DNA of 64,000 nucleotides from Rhinopomastus cyanomelas (lineage: Eukaryota; Chordata; Aves; Bucerotiformes; Rhinopomastidae). Numbering within the stretch: the stretch's first letter is position 1; each line of letters opens with the position of its first letter. The translations under genes and the position numbers were made by a program. The stretch lies in the NCBI GenBank assembly GCA_013400115.1, contig VXBP01002899.1, positions 1 to 64,000 on the forward strand, read 5' to 3'. The notes under the pieces were generated by a model. It did no database searches. It saw nothing but the letters and a program-made list of their open reading frames with translations, and had not been told where the DNA came from. Shown here one piece after another: positions 55,001 to 64,000 of the stretch.

Positions 55001-58000
55001 GCAAATGCATCTCGTTCGACTGCGCTCGTCAGGCGGCGAAGGCTCGGCGACACCTCGGAGCAGACTCCAACCTGCCTTGTGTGTGCGATGCTTGGGAGAT
55101 TATTTTCCAGTCGGGGGGAGGAAGGAGGTGAACAAAAGGCTTGAGAAGCTGTCAGATGAGGCAAATCATCTGCTGCGAGCTCGCAGCCCTGCGCCGTGGC
55201 ACGCTGTGAGCCCTGCCTGGGGACTCGGGTGACAGCGGAGCCGTTTGTCACCGCGCGGCGCCGCCGGCGGCGCCCGGGACCTGCTCAGCAGCCTTGGCCT
55301 TATCTGGGGCCTGAGTGTGGAAGTGCTGAGCACATGGCAGCGTTTACAGGGCAAATGGGTCCTGCACTTAAATAGCTCCTGCAGTGCCCTGCCAGCATGT
55401 GTGGTGTGAGCTCAGGGTGAGGCTCGAGCAGCCAACTGGGGAGGAGGGGGGGGCTCAGCCTTTCTGGTGGATGAGGATGAAGTGTCTTGGGATCCTGGCA
55501 CTTGCTTGCTCCAAGGAAAACCAACTCCTTGCCCTTCAGAGGCAGGAAGGGAGGCAGAAGGTCTGGTTTCAGGCTCACACAGACCCCTGTGGGGACACCT
55601 TGGTGCTTGATTCTTTCTTAACTGGATCTGTCCTCGGATTTCTGGGCTGAGCGTAAGGTTATCACTTGCAAGTCAAACTCACCTGCGAGGCAGGAGGGAC
55701 CTGGTGTGGCCTCTTCTCCCAGCTCAGCTTTGAAAAATCTTTTCCCTGACTGCACTGCTGAGACTTTCCCTGCTCCCTTAATATTCTTCATGACCCTGTA
55801 GGAAGCAGAGCTGCTGTTTGCCCTCCCCAGGGACCAAGCAAAGGCCGAGTTCTGCTCCTCAGTGATGCTCTCCTGCCAGGCTTGGCTGTGCTGCCTGCTG
55901 GTTCATCTCCAGCAGCTCTTGCTGCTTCGACTTCCCCATGGCCTGAAAAAGGCTCTGGAAGGGTTGATGCAGAGCTCTGGGTTTGTGTGACTGCTGTTGG
56001 TTTCTTGCAGCCTCATCCCTGGCGCTCAGCAGCGGGTTGAGGTGTGTGAGAGCTCTGGGGATTCCAGTCGCAGCTGGAGGCTGGGGCTTAGGTCAAGAAG
56101 CTGTTAAGGATGGAAGGGGCTTAGCTGGGGCTGTTTCCAGAGGTGGGAACAGGACATGGCTGGGTTTGTTGGGTCACCTTGCTGAGGGCTCAGTGGGTGG
56201 GGTGGTTGTGAAGGACCCAAAGAGCTGTTCTGGCTGCACTGGGCATCACTGGTGCCTAAAGCACTGACTAGCCTGGCTCTGCAGCCTGGCTCTGCTGGGG
56301 AGTGATGAATGAACTGATGATGAAGTTTGGCACCTTCTAACCACCTTCCTTTCTGGCAGGAAGATTGAAGCCCCCTTTTCTGAAGGTTGAAGACCAGAGC
56401 AGGTAAATGAGGTCTTTCTAAATATCAACCCCCAGGGGGGCTCCCAGCAAGGGAGTCCTTTACTGGTTTTATTTGCAGGCAGCATTGTGTGAGGGCAGAG
56501 TGTGGCTGCTCTGAGGACTCTGTTCCCCACTGGGAAGTTGACACTCCCCTACAGGGAGGCAGATGGAATCTGGAGACACAATCTCCACGGCTCGTGTGTC
56601 GGGGAGGGGGAAAGGTGTTAAGCGAGACCTGACAACAGAGGTTAGTTCCTCGCTCAGGCTCTGTTTGTGATCCTCAGCAGGTCACTTAATCTGCTTGAGC
56701 CCTCTGAAATGAGGAAAGAGGTAGAGACACACAAGGTCTGGGTCTGTAACTTGATTACAGCTTCCAGCACAGGGGGATCTGATCTCTGTGGTGTCTCCAA
56801 CAACCCTGTAACTCTAACGGCGTTCACAGTGTGGATTAATTATTCTGAAGACAAGGCTAGAGGCAGCTGTGGAGTCAAGTACTGGGTTTTACATCCAGAG
56901 TGGTGGGTGAAGGTGTGATGAAAGGGGTCATCTGGGAACCAGGCCCTTCTCCTGCTGCTGTGTGGCTGTAAACCCTGCCCTGGCTGCTGTGACTCCGCTT
57001 TGGTGGCAGAAGGTGGGTTTTAGCTGAGCAGGCAGATGCCTTCGGTCCTGAACAGCCTCCATCAGTGCCCCTTACTGGGAATGTGGTTTAGTACTTCCAG
57101 TGAGAAATGGGGAATCTGGAGCAGCTAGATGGTGGGGTGGTGATGGCCAGTGTCCCATCACAGGTGAGGCAGCACCCTGAGCCCTTGTGAGCGAGGGCTG
57201 GCTGTGACCGTGCAATTAATGGTTGGATTTGATGTTCTCAGGGGTCTTTTCCAACCTGAGACCACAGGGTCTGTGATCCCTGCCTGAAGGCTGATGTCTC
57301 AATCTGCTGCTTTCAGGCAATTCCGACCCTTCCATCACCAGTTCAAAGTCTTTCCTGAGCTGAACTTCCTGGCACCCAAAGGCTCCAGCCCATTTGAGCC
57401 TCTGAAGAGCCTCTCGAATTCTCACCGAACCAGGTAGGTTGTAGCTCCTTCCGTGGAAGGTGTTAACCCAGCTCCACCAGTAACTGCTGCTCTGCTGGTT
57501 CCTGGGATGCAGAGAACCACTTGCCTTCTGGATGTGATGTAGAGGAGCCAGGGCCTGGGTTCAAGGGCAGCACAGCCTCCCCATCCAGTACCTGTCCAGT
57601 GAGGACAGGGAAGATCTTTGCTGTTACCTTGCAGGGGTGCAGAGGGCTCTCGGATGCGCAGTGGTGGGGAGAAGAGCCCCCAGTCCACACCAGTCACTGT
57701 GCCGAAGAAGAGGAGGAAGGGTTTCTGTGAGTGCTGCCAGGAGACCTTTGAAGAGCTGCACAAGGTAAAGGCTCCCTGGACCTGGATCCTTGCAGAAGCT
57801 TAAGGCTACTGGGCAGCATAGTGGGTTGTGATGGGGCCATTACTGCTGTGTTTTGGGCACCAGTACAAGAAGGACATTGAGGAGCTGGACTGGGTCCAGA
57901 GAAGGCCAAATGAAGGGCCTGGAGGGTGGGTCTGATGGGGAGAGGCCGAAGGAGCTGGAGTTGTTCAGCCTGGAGAAATGGAGGCTGGGGAGACACCTTC

Positions 58001-61000
58001 TTGCTCTTTACAGCTACCTGAGAGGAGGGCGCAGAGAGGTGGGGGTCATTCTCTTCCAAGTCACCAGTGATGGAACAAGAGGAAACAGCCTCAAGTTGTG
58101 CCCGGGGAGGGTTAGGTTGGACATCAGGAGAAATCTCTTCCCTGGCAGTGTGGTCAGGTGTTGGAACAGGCTGCCCAGGGAGTGGGGAAGTCTTTGTCCC
58201 TGGAGGGGTTCAAACACCCAGCAGATGTGGCCCTGGGGACAGGGTTTAGTGGGCAGGGTGGGCTTGGGTTGATGGTTGGACTGGATGAGCTTGAAGGTCC
58301 CTTCCAACCGAAATGATTCAATGAGCTCTTCTGGAAGGAAGGTGGGTTGCACCTACAGCCTTCATGGCCTCACACTCAGAGATGAAGGCTGTGACAGATC
58401 TGAGCTCTGCTCAGAGAAGGGTTTTGAGGATGGGAACACAATGTCCTCATCTCTGGGGTGAGGAGAACCTTGAGGGTCACTCCATTACCTGATCTGTGAG
58501 GTGGGGAGCCTCTGCCATAGCAGTGAGTGGGATAGAGGCTGATTAAAGAGATAGGGAGAGACTTTTGTCTTCTGGAAGAAGGTGCCAACCTGTGGCTTTC
58601 AGAGTGACAGTGTGGCCTGTGGTGGCAGACAGGATGTGTTTGGAGCCTGCAGTTCTAGTGGCTGCTGGGGCAGGGTGTGGGCTGCTGCTTGTACGGACAC
58701 GTCATCTTCGTTGCAGGTGTCTGTGGGAACAGACCACTGTGGGTGCCAGTGCTGCCCACGTTCCAAACAGCAGCTCAATCCAGGGGAGAGGCTCTCTCCC
58801 TGCTAGTCAGTTTGGCCACAGGAGGTGGCTGTTACTGCTGAAGTCCCTCCTGTGTTGCTAACAGGACCTTCTCCATCTTCCAGCACCTCCAGAGCCCCCA
58901 GCACCAGCGGTTTGCGCTGGACAACTCGCAGTACAGCCCTGTGGATCAGGTCATCTCCCAGCTCACCAGCAGCTTTGTGGAGCAGCCAGACAAGTGAGTG
59001 TTTGTGATTCCAGGAACTCCTGGGAGGGGAGAAGGCAGCGCAGTGATGCCGAGGTGGCCCTGTGACACTGCTCATCCCTGGCTCATGCCCTGTGCCAGGG
59101 AACCAGCCAGCTGAGAGCAGAGGGCTGTGGACCTGTGGTCCTGACACAGGACCAACCCAGCACCTGCCAGGCAGGCTCAGCCATGGGAGACATTCTGAGA
59201 CCCCCACCCTGCAGGGCTGGGTCCAGCTCTGAGCTGCTCAGCACAGGACTCACCTGGAGCCATTGGAGCAGGGAGGAGAGGACAGAAACAGCCCGGGGGT
59301 GGAACCTGCTGCTACGAGACAGGCTGGGAGAATTAGGGGGGGTGGGTTCAGCTGGGGTGAGAAGCTGTGGGGAGGCCTTACTGTGGCCTTTCAATGCTTA
59401 AAGGGGCTGATAAGAAAGATGGGGACAGAGGGGGCTCTTGTGACAGATGGGGGGTGATGGTTAAACTGAAAGAGGGAGAGTCAGACAGGACAGAAGGATG
59501 ATTTAAGACATTGTTGACACTGAGGGTGGTGAGAGCCTGGCCCAGGCTGCCCGAAGATGTAAGAGAAGCCCCATCCCTGGAACAGTCCCAGCTTAGGTTG
59601 GACCTTGGGGCTCTGAGCAACCTGCTGTGGTTGGAGATGGCCCTGCTCAGGGCAGGGGGTGGGACTGCAGGAGCTTTGATGGTTTGGGTTGATTCTGTGG
59701 CTTTTCTGCCTGAGGGAGCTCCCTGTGGCTTTCTAGTGCCTCTTAACCTAGAAAGGGCAGCTGAGGCCGTTTCTTCTGTCCCTGTGTCTGACACAACCCC
59801 CAATCCTGTGCCAGGGCCTGGGCTGGTGGGAAGGCAGAGAGATCCCTGGTGCTGCCTGTCTCCTCTGCCAGCAGCAGTATCACTGTTTGCTGAGCTCTAC
59901 TGGTCTAAAATTTCCCCCCTCCTCCTGAGCAAGGTCTTCGAACACCCTGCACTGCAGAAAACACTTCATCCTGCTGTGGGGATGGTGCTGCCAAGCCTAG
60001 ACTGAGCAGTAACTGATGGTTCTTCTCAGGGTGCCTCTGTCCTGCCTGGCAGCTGAGTGCTCGGTGCCTCCAGCGCCAGTCGCTGACGGGATCCGGGTGT
60101 TGACAGCACTGAGAGAGGAGATGGAGTGGTCTGAGCAGCGACCCGTGGGGCTCATCGACACGGAGCGTGACCATGGCCTGGAATCCAAGGGGAGTCCCTC
60201 ATTCCTGCCTGGTGACAGGGTCAGTGGTCCCAGAGAAGGAGGGGGGTTGTCCAGGAGCTGCTTGCTGGAGCTACCCCTTGGAGCAGGACTCGCAGCACGT
60301 GGCACCATGAAGAAGACTACGGTGGAGGGGACAGGCTTGGCTCCTGACCTGGGTCAGACTCACACAGTGGCCTCTTGTGTTGGAGAGGTTGTTGTTTCTT
60401 CATCTGAACCTCAGGAGCAGCCAGTGCCCAGGTCTGCTGGCCACCTTCCCGCCACACTGGCCCCCTCCAGGAAACGCCGGCTCTCGTCCGGAGACAGCAT
60501 CCTGCTGGGAAAGAAGCCCAGGCTGGAGCTGGGCAATGGCCTGTCTCCATGGAAGATGGACCCAGTGGGCAGTGGGATGGGTGGGCAGGGTGCAGGGTGG
60601 ATGTCCGAGCCAGCCCTGCCTGGTGTGGGGGAGGTTGGCAGCTTGTCCCTAGGCATGAACTACTCCAACAGACCTCAGAGCTCCCTTGGCTTGGACCTGT
60701 GCCCTTGTAGGAGCCCTGGAGAGCCTCCGTCACAGCCGGGTTCCTCCGTTTCTGTGGGGTTTGATCCTCCAGAGGCTGCTGCAGCCGGTGCTGTCAGAGC
60801 GTGTGTCGGTCGGAGCAGAGCGATCGTGAGCTCCCCAGGGGAGCAGCTCGAAGAGGGGAGTGAAAACCCACCCAGGAGTGTGCTCAGGCCTGATCTGGAG
60901 AGCACAGTGAGTGGGACCAGCTGTCCTACTGGCCGCTTGCCCTCTCCAGAACTGCCTGTGGCTGCAGCCAGATGTTGCTGCTTGCTCTGTGTCAGAGCAG

Positions 61001-61392
61001 CAGAAAAAATAGAACCTGAACTACCTGACCTGCCAGGCCAGGGCGGAGAGCAGCCGCCCTGCCCCGGGCTCCCCCAGCCTCTGCCCCGTGACAGCCGGGC
61101 TGGGCACGACTGCGGCTCCTCAGAGCCCGACTGGGATGTCCACCTGCGATCGTCCGCACTGACCGGTGGCCAGGACAGCTGGGCTCATCCTGCCGACAGG
61201 GACTTGCTCCAGAGGACACACCTCAGTGTGAGGGACAGCGGGTACGAGTCTCAGCTCTGCTCTGTCCTGAAGCAGAAGCCAGAGCTTCCCTGGGCCAGCA
61301 AAGAGGACAAGACCTGCCACAACTGCTACCCAGGCACAAGTGGCGCCTCTTTCCCCATATTTGAGACCTTTGATGGCAGCCAGACCAGCTAA
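48913..61392 (+). CDS. DBF4B: DBF4B (DRF1/ASKL1), CDC7 kinase activator (11 exons)
   Basis: DBF4B is the second regulatory subunit of the CDC7 (DDK) kinase that phosphorylates MCM helicase at replication origins; it acts in S phase and mitosis in the nucleus. Exons: 48913-49050, 50591-50782, 51808-51858, 52472-52541, 53804-53874, 54470-54506, 56360-56402, 57317-57433, 57635-57764, 58884-58993 and 60030-61392. All phases agree, giving 773 aa. Motif N (BRCT-like, about 20-150) includes KTFYLDLP, FLSKEVSYVVSS, SRGKELLQKA and ARLWGVQILHVDEM. Motif M (about 188-228) includes RLKPPFLKVEDQSRQFRPFH and HQFKVFPELNF. The motif C zinc finger has C271, C274, H284 and H290 (GFCECCQETFEELHKHLQSP then QH). 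The 454-codon last exon is low-complexity and diverged, much longer than the human tail; it has no stop or frameshift. Two in-frame ATGs (48913, 48955) are possible starts. Promoter shared with CCDC43. Confidence 0.94.
49215..49585 (+). repeat. CR1 LINE fragment, sense, in DBF4B intron 1
   Basis: GAACAGGAGGCTCAGGGGGG, GTGAGGTTGGCCCTGAGGAA, GGGGGAGTCCCTATCCCTGG, then AAGGGCTTTTCCACCCTGAA. It starts about 165 bp after exon 1. Confidence 0.85.
49990..50400 (+). repeat. CR1 LINE fragment, sense, with G-run/N artefact
   Basis: AGAGAGGTGGGTGCTGGTCT, GGCTTAGGCTGGACATCAGG, GGAGGTGTTTAAAGGTCATT, then CCAACCTTAATGATTCTGTG. A 19-G run and an N (50238-50257) replace the usual CCCAGGGAGGTGGTG phrase. Confidence 0.87.
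50591..50782 (+). CDS. DBF4B: DBF4B exon 2
   Basis: 192 nt after TCTCACTCCAG; VTESFLSKEVSYVVSSNKEA to HTRPHQKPPDT, donor ACT|GTAAGA. Contains the conserved FLSKEVSYVVSS strand of motif N. Confidence 0.95.
51808..51858 (+). CDS. DBF4B: DBF4B exon 3
   Basis: 51 nt after TTTCTCTGCAG; VLISRGKELLQKAMKNQ, donor CAG|GTGAGC. SRGKELLQKA is identical to human. Confidence 0.95.
52472..52541 (+). CDS. DBF4B: DBF4B exon 4
   Basis: 70 nt after TATCCACACAG; DTCSGSSILANARLWGVQIL then HVD, donor ATG|GTATCC, phase 1. Confidence 0.93.
52630..53085 (-). repeat. CR1 LINE fragment, antisense, in DBF4B intron 4
   Basis: AATCATAGAATAGGATATTG, AGCAGGTTGCTTAGAGCCTC, GGGCCAGGCTCTCACAACCC, ending GGGTCCTTGATCACCCAGCA. 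Its first exon-distal edge is about 90 bp from exon 4. Confidence 0.87.
53804..53874 (+). CDS. DBF4B: DBF4B exon 5
   Basis: 71 nt after GCCTGCGCAG; completes Glu then MLSYAQQLLRAVSGAGTRCQ plus KTE, donor GAG|GTAACT. Aligns with human EMMMHVQQL; the rest is diverged. Confidence 0.85.
54075..54150 (-). repeat. CR1 3' terminus, antisense
   Basis: ATCATAGAATCATTAGGGAT, TGGAAGGGACCTAGAAAGAT and CCCCCTGCCACAGCATC. Confidence 0.82.
54470..54506 (+). CDS. DBF4B: DBF4B exon 6 (37 nt micro-exon)
   Basis: After CTCTTCTTTAG; EKLPVSGLKLRK, donor AAAG|GTAGGG, phase 1. Supported by phase matching with exons 5 and 7 rather than similarity. Confidence 0.75.
54940..55320. promoter_or_regulatory. CpG-rich island inside DBF4B intron 6, candidate regulatory element
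   Basis: CpG-dense, repeat-free segment (CGCGCGGCGCCGCCGGCGGC near 55250) preceded by a motif-rich stretch: GCAATTAGACAGG, TGCTGACGCAAATGC (MAF half site plus octamer-like), and further on CCTTATCTGG (GATA). No ORF of recognised family. Candidate enhancer or alternative promoter; no expression evidence is visible. Confidence 0.3.
56360..56402 (+). CDS. DBF4B: DBF4B exon 7
   Basis: 43 nt after CCTTTCTGGCAG; GRLKPPFLKVEDQS, donor AG|GTAAAT. It is the start of motif M (human ARLKAPFLKIEDES). Confidence 0.95.
57210..57280 (+). repeat. CR1 3' terminus, sense
   Basis: TGGTTGGATTTGATGTTCTC, GGGGTCTTTTCCAACCTGAG and CTGTGATC. It ends about 40 bp before exon 8. Confidence 0.78.
57317..57433 (+). CDS. 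DBF4B: DBF4B exon 8 (motif M)
   Basis: 117 nt after GCTGCTTTCAG; RQFRPFHHQFKVFPELNFLA and PKGSSPFEPLKSLSNSHRT, donor AG|GTAGGT. Confidence 0.95.
57635..57764 (+). CDS. DBF4B: DBF4B exon 9 (zinc-finger cysteines)
   Basis: 130 nt after GTTACCTTGCAG; a basic stretch (PKKRRKG) followed by FCECCQETFEELHK, donor AAG|GTAAAG. Provides the two zinc-binding cysteines. Confidence 0.95.
57840..58330 (+). repeat. CR1 LINE fragment, sense, in DBF4B intron 9
   Basis: CCAGTACAAGAAGGACATTG, GTTAGGTTGGACATCAGGAG, TGGAACAGGCTGCCCAGGGA, AGGTCCCTTCCAACCGAAAT, then GATTCAATGA. Confidence 0.88.
58884..58993 (+). CDS. DBF4B: DBF4B exon 10 (zinc-finger histidines)
   Basis: 110 nt after CTCCATCTTCCAG; HLQSPQHQRFALDNSQY and VDQVISQLTSSFVEQPD, donor ACAA|GTGAGT, phase 2. 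Completes the DBF4-type finger and following helix. Confidence 0.95.
59220..59705 (+). repeat. CR1 LINE fragment, sense, in DBF4B intron 10
   Basis: GAGAGCCTGGCCCAGGCTGC, TAGGTTGGACCTTGGGGCTC, GAGCAACCTGCTGTGGTTGG, ending GGTTGATTCTGTGG. Same subfamily as the antisense copy at 45.6 kb. Confidence 0.85.
60030..61392 (+). CDS. DBF4B: DBF4B exon 11 (large last exon, stop)
   Basis: 1,363 nt after GTTCTTCTCAG; 454 codons, Gly/Ser/Pro/Leu-rich, ending FETFDGSQTS then TAA. Includes a basic block RKRRLSSGDS, LGKKPRLE (nuclear-localisation-like). The near-terminal VRDSGYESQLCSVL segment resembles the conserved tail of DBF4 proteins. Mostly unconserved otherwise. Confidence 0.88.
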
Positions 61393-61782
61393 AACCACCC
61401 TCTGGCTGCTCTCTGGGGACTAGGAAGGGTTCAACCAGCCACCTGTCCTGTCAGACCCAGCAGCTGGAGTGAAGACCATCACCTGCATGGTGATCTCCAG
61501 ACACCACAGCCAGCGTGGGGCTGAGCTCTCTGCTGCTAATGTTTAGAGCCAGTAGCTTCCTTCATCATCTCCACACTGGGCTGCTAACAGGATGTCTGGA
61601 AGCGCCTCTTCAGCAGGAAGATGGAGAGTTCCTCCTCCCACCCAGCCCTTGGAGGTGCAGAGACTGCAGAGAAGGAAGGTCCTGGGGTGAGATCTGTGTC
61701 TCCACATGGTTTGGGGTTGGGTCTCTGAGCTGATGTTTTCAGTTGGTAGTAGGTTGGGTTTTTATTGGCTTTTACACTTGGA

Positions 61783-61788
61783 AATAAA
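61783..61788 (+). promoter_or_regulatory. DBF4B: Polyadenylation signal, DBF4B
   Basis: AATAAA about 390 bp after the stop, followed by a GT-rich element (GGTGAGTTCC and GGGTGATGCTGGTGG). Confidence 0.7.
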
Positions 61789-61792
61789 ATGG

Positions 61793-63240
61793 AAGGTGAG
61801 TTCCTACTCTGCTGGGTGATGCTGGTGGCTCAGAAAATCTCATGGGAAGTCCATCAGTAGAGGCTGGGTGGGCAGAACCTTGCCATGTGGAGTGACCCCA
61901 GTAAGGAGGGATGTGGAGAAACTGGAGAGCGGTGGGGATTATTGACCTTGTCTGGGCTTGGGGCCAAGGAGAGGAGATCAGGGCTGGGCTAGTTGTGCCA
62001 GGAGGAGGCTGAAGGGTGTCTAAAAGCAGCCCTGTCACCTCCTCAAGGGCAGCTCCAAGTAGGATGGAGCCAACCTCTTGGTAGTGCCTCGTGTCCCACA
62101 CTGGGGCTTTTGGGCCCCAACTGGCCAACACCTCAGTGTGCTCCAGCCTCTGGAGTGAGTGACCAGCTCTGTCCTCCTCACAGCCAAGAGGGGGGACCTG
62201 ACCTGCAGGATGAGCCAGGAGTGGGTCCCATCAGACCACTGATGGATGTGACCCAAACTCAAGGTGGTGGGTTGACCCCTAGGACTGGGAGCTCTCGTGG
62301 TGGCCTGGCTCAGTGGGTGAGGATGAGCTGCTCTGGGGGTTAGAGGGGGTGCTGGGGGGTCAGTGTGGGAGTGACAGTGCTTGTCCCTCAGTGGTTGACC
62401 CTTCCACAGATTGGGGAGAGAGCCCTGGTTGCTGTCTGCCCTCTCCTTGTGTTGCCCAGTGGCCTAAGAGCATGGGGGTCCCTTGCCTTGGGGACAGTAG
62501 GAGCTGCTTTGTGACCCTTGAAGACCACTCAGACCTTAGGTCAGATGTTTTTGCTGGAGAGACACTCACTGGTGAGGACTTTGTCACCATGGTCCTGGAG
62601 AGCAGCAGGCGAGGGGGTCACCTTGGCACTGGCCATCCTGAGCTGGATCTTGTGTGGGTCCTGAGGGGGAGGCTTTGGGTGGGGGNCCCTGGGGGAGGGG
62701 CTGGGTGCTGGCACCCACTGGAGTCCTTTCTGGGCCTCATCTGGGAGGTGATGACATGTGTGTGGAGGTCCCCATCTGCCTCGGGGGTGGGGCTGGAGCC
62801 TGATCCCAGGCAGCCCAGGAGGCGTTTGGGGGAGCAGCAACACAAACTGGGTCAAAAAGGTGCAAATGAGGGATGAGTAGTCCTGGGGGGGAGGGTGGGT
62901 AGGAAGTGAACTGGGGGGTCAGGACCCCCAGGCTGAACCCCGCTGGAGCTGAGCATTTTCCTCCCACAAAGCTGGACCCCCCCCAATCCCATCCCCAACA
63001 GTAGTTTATTGGGGTTTTCTTCCCCACCCCCCAAACTGTCCTGTGCTCCCCAGTGGGGACGGTGGCCTAGGAGCACCCCCAGACACTGGGAGGGTGTCAC
63101 CCCCCCACCAGTGACAGTCCAGGACTGACCCACTTCCCCCATTGCTGCCCCTGCCCTGTTTCAGTATTCCATCCCCCTCCCAGTATCCCCAGTTCCATCC
63201 AGCACTGGGGTCCCACAGCCAGCACCAGCCTGGCTAGGGA
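61793..63240. other. Intergenic DNA 3' of DBF4B, no gene supported
   Basis: GC-rich unique sequence with an unassigned 187-codon open frame at 62313-62876 (interrupted by an N at 62686) that has no recognised domain or splice structure. A minus-strand AATAAA is at 63004-63009 but no minus-strand coding exon is recognisable upstream of it. Confidence 0.5.
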
Positions 63241-63990
63241 TCAGGACCTGTCAGGAACTGGGAGCCAGCTGGTGGAGGGTGCAGCTCTGTCCCAGCTGAG
63301 GGAGCTGGTAACGGTTGGGAGTCCTGGTACTGGTTGGGGCTGTAAGACCAGTCAGAGGCTCCAGCACTGGACAGCGCCTCTGGAGCTGGTCGGGGCCGCT
63401 GAGGGACTGGGAACCAGTTAGACACCCAGTGCCTGCTGCGGGGACAGATACAGACTGGAGGGGCTCCAGTAAAGGCTGGGGTGGGGTCAGTACAGCCTGG
63501 GGGTTTTCAGTCCTTGATGGGGGCCCAGTTCAGGCTGGAGGGGGCCGGTACTGGAGTTGGACGTTCTGGGTGGGGGTCCCAGCCTGTACTGGGTGCAGGG
63601 GGTGGGGGCAGTACTGGATGAACTGTACTGGCTGGTAGGAGCAGAACTGGTTGGAGGGTTCTAGTACTGGTTTCAAAGCCCAGTACTGTCGGTGAGGGGG
63701 GGGGTCCCATACTGGATGGGAGGGCTGGTTCTGGTTGGGGGTGAATAGTACTGCTTGGGGGGTTCTGGTACTGGCTGGGAAGCCCAGTATTGCTGCGAGA
63801 GGGTGTCCCATACTGACTGGGATGGCCTGTACTGGCTAAGGGGTTCTGATACTGGTTGTAGGGTCTGACACTGGTTCATCCACTCCAGTCCCAATTGGGG
63901 GCTGGATACTGGCGAAAGTTTCTTTACCAGTGATGGAGCCCGACAGGGGCTGGGGGGCTCCAGTACCGGCTCGGGATGTGGTACCCGGGA
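63240..63990. repeat. CTGGTACTGG-type minisatellite
   Basis: Degenerate tandem array, 25-60 bp spacing, of GGTTCTGGTACTGGCTGGGA, CCAGTACTGG, AGTACTGGATG and GTACTGGTTGGGG, continuing to the window edge. Open frames on both strands are artefacts of the repeat. Confidence 0.72.
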
Positions 63991-64000
63991 GGGTGTGTGA

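Noticed and set aside
62313..62876. 187-codon plus-strand frame downstream of DBF4B
   Set aside because: Contains an N, no recognised domain, and lies after a good DBF4B poly(A) signal; GC-driven openness is the simpler reading.
63004..63009. Minus-strand AATAAA suggesting the end of a gene entering from the right
   Set aside because: Upstream sequence on that strand is a minisatellite with no coding exon; a chance hexamer is as likely.
1..64000. tRNA, rRNA, CRISPR, bacterial operon or phage-type systems
   Set aside because: Nothing of the kind is visible; splicing, CR1 repeats and CpG islands show the window is vertebrate nuclear DNA.

Overview
The window is vertebrate nuclear DNA, almost certainly from a bird. 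Three things support this. The interspersed repeats are overwhelmingly CR1 LINE 3' ends, whose termini carry the avian ATTCTRTG-type octamer repeat (copies on both strands, roughly one per 1.5 kb). The genes have short spliced exons with GT/AG boundaries. The exon products match known vertebrate proteins. High GC, short introns and many minisatellites suggest a gene-dense avian microchromosome; that placement is inference.

Layout, left to right. (1) 1-550: the last-exon fragment of a trypsin/acrosin-like serine protease (GDSGGPLVC motif), then a truncated signal-peptide-like start cut off by a CR1 tail. (2) 2445-17620, minus strand: the first two coding exons of NSF (N-ethylmaleimide-sensitive factor, the SNARE-disassembly ATPase), separated by a ~15 kb CR1-rich intron 1. 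The remaining NSF exons are not in the window. A CpG-rich promoter lies at about 17.62-17.92 kb. (3) 17.9-22.4 kb: NSF-MEIOC head-to-head intergenic DNA with CR1 copies and a minisatellite. (4) 22745-37179, plus strand: MEIOC, the meiotic prophase regulator, reconstructed as 8 exons (about 918 aa). (5) 41246-48829, minus strand: CCDC43 in 4 exons (210 aa), tail-to-tail with MEIOC. (6) 48913-61392, plus strand: DBF4B (CDC7 kinase activator, DRF1) in 11 exons (773 aa), sharing an 83-bp bidirectional promoter with CCDC43. (7) 61.8-64 kb: intergenic, ending in a degenerate CTGGTACTGG-type minisatellite.

The MEIOC-CCDC43-DBF4B order and orientation are the same as in human 17q21.31. NSF beside MEIOC is not the human arrangement, so a rearrangement breakpoint lies at about 18-22 kb. 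The four genes do not form one pathway: NSF and CCDC43 are broadly expressed cell-biology genes, DBF4B is a replication/cell-cycle gene, and MEIOC is germline-specific.

I found no undescribed biological system, RNA gene, CRISPR array or intact mobile element. The items most worth a second look are the acrosin-like fragment that would sit inside NSF intron 2 (or mark a misassembly), the two competing donors of MEIOC exon 1, the four NF-Y-type boxes at the MEIOC promoter, a CpG-rich island inside DBF4B intron 6, an AT-rich homeodomain-motif block in NSF intron 1, and two orphan spliceable ORFs in NSF intron 1. All gene identities come from reading the translations against remembered family sequences; no search was run.
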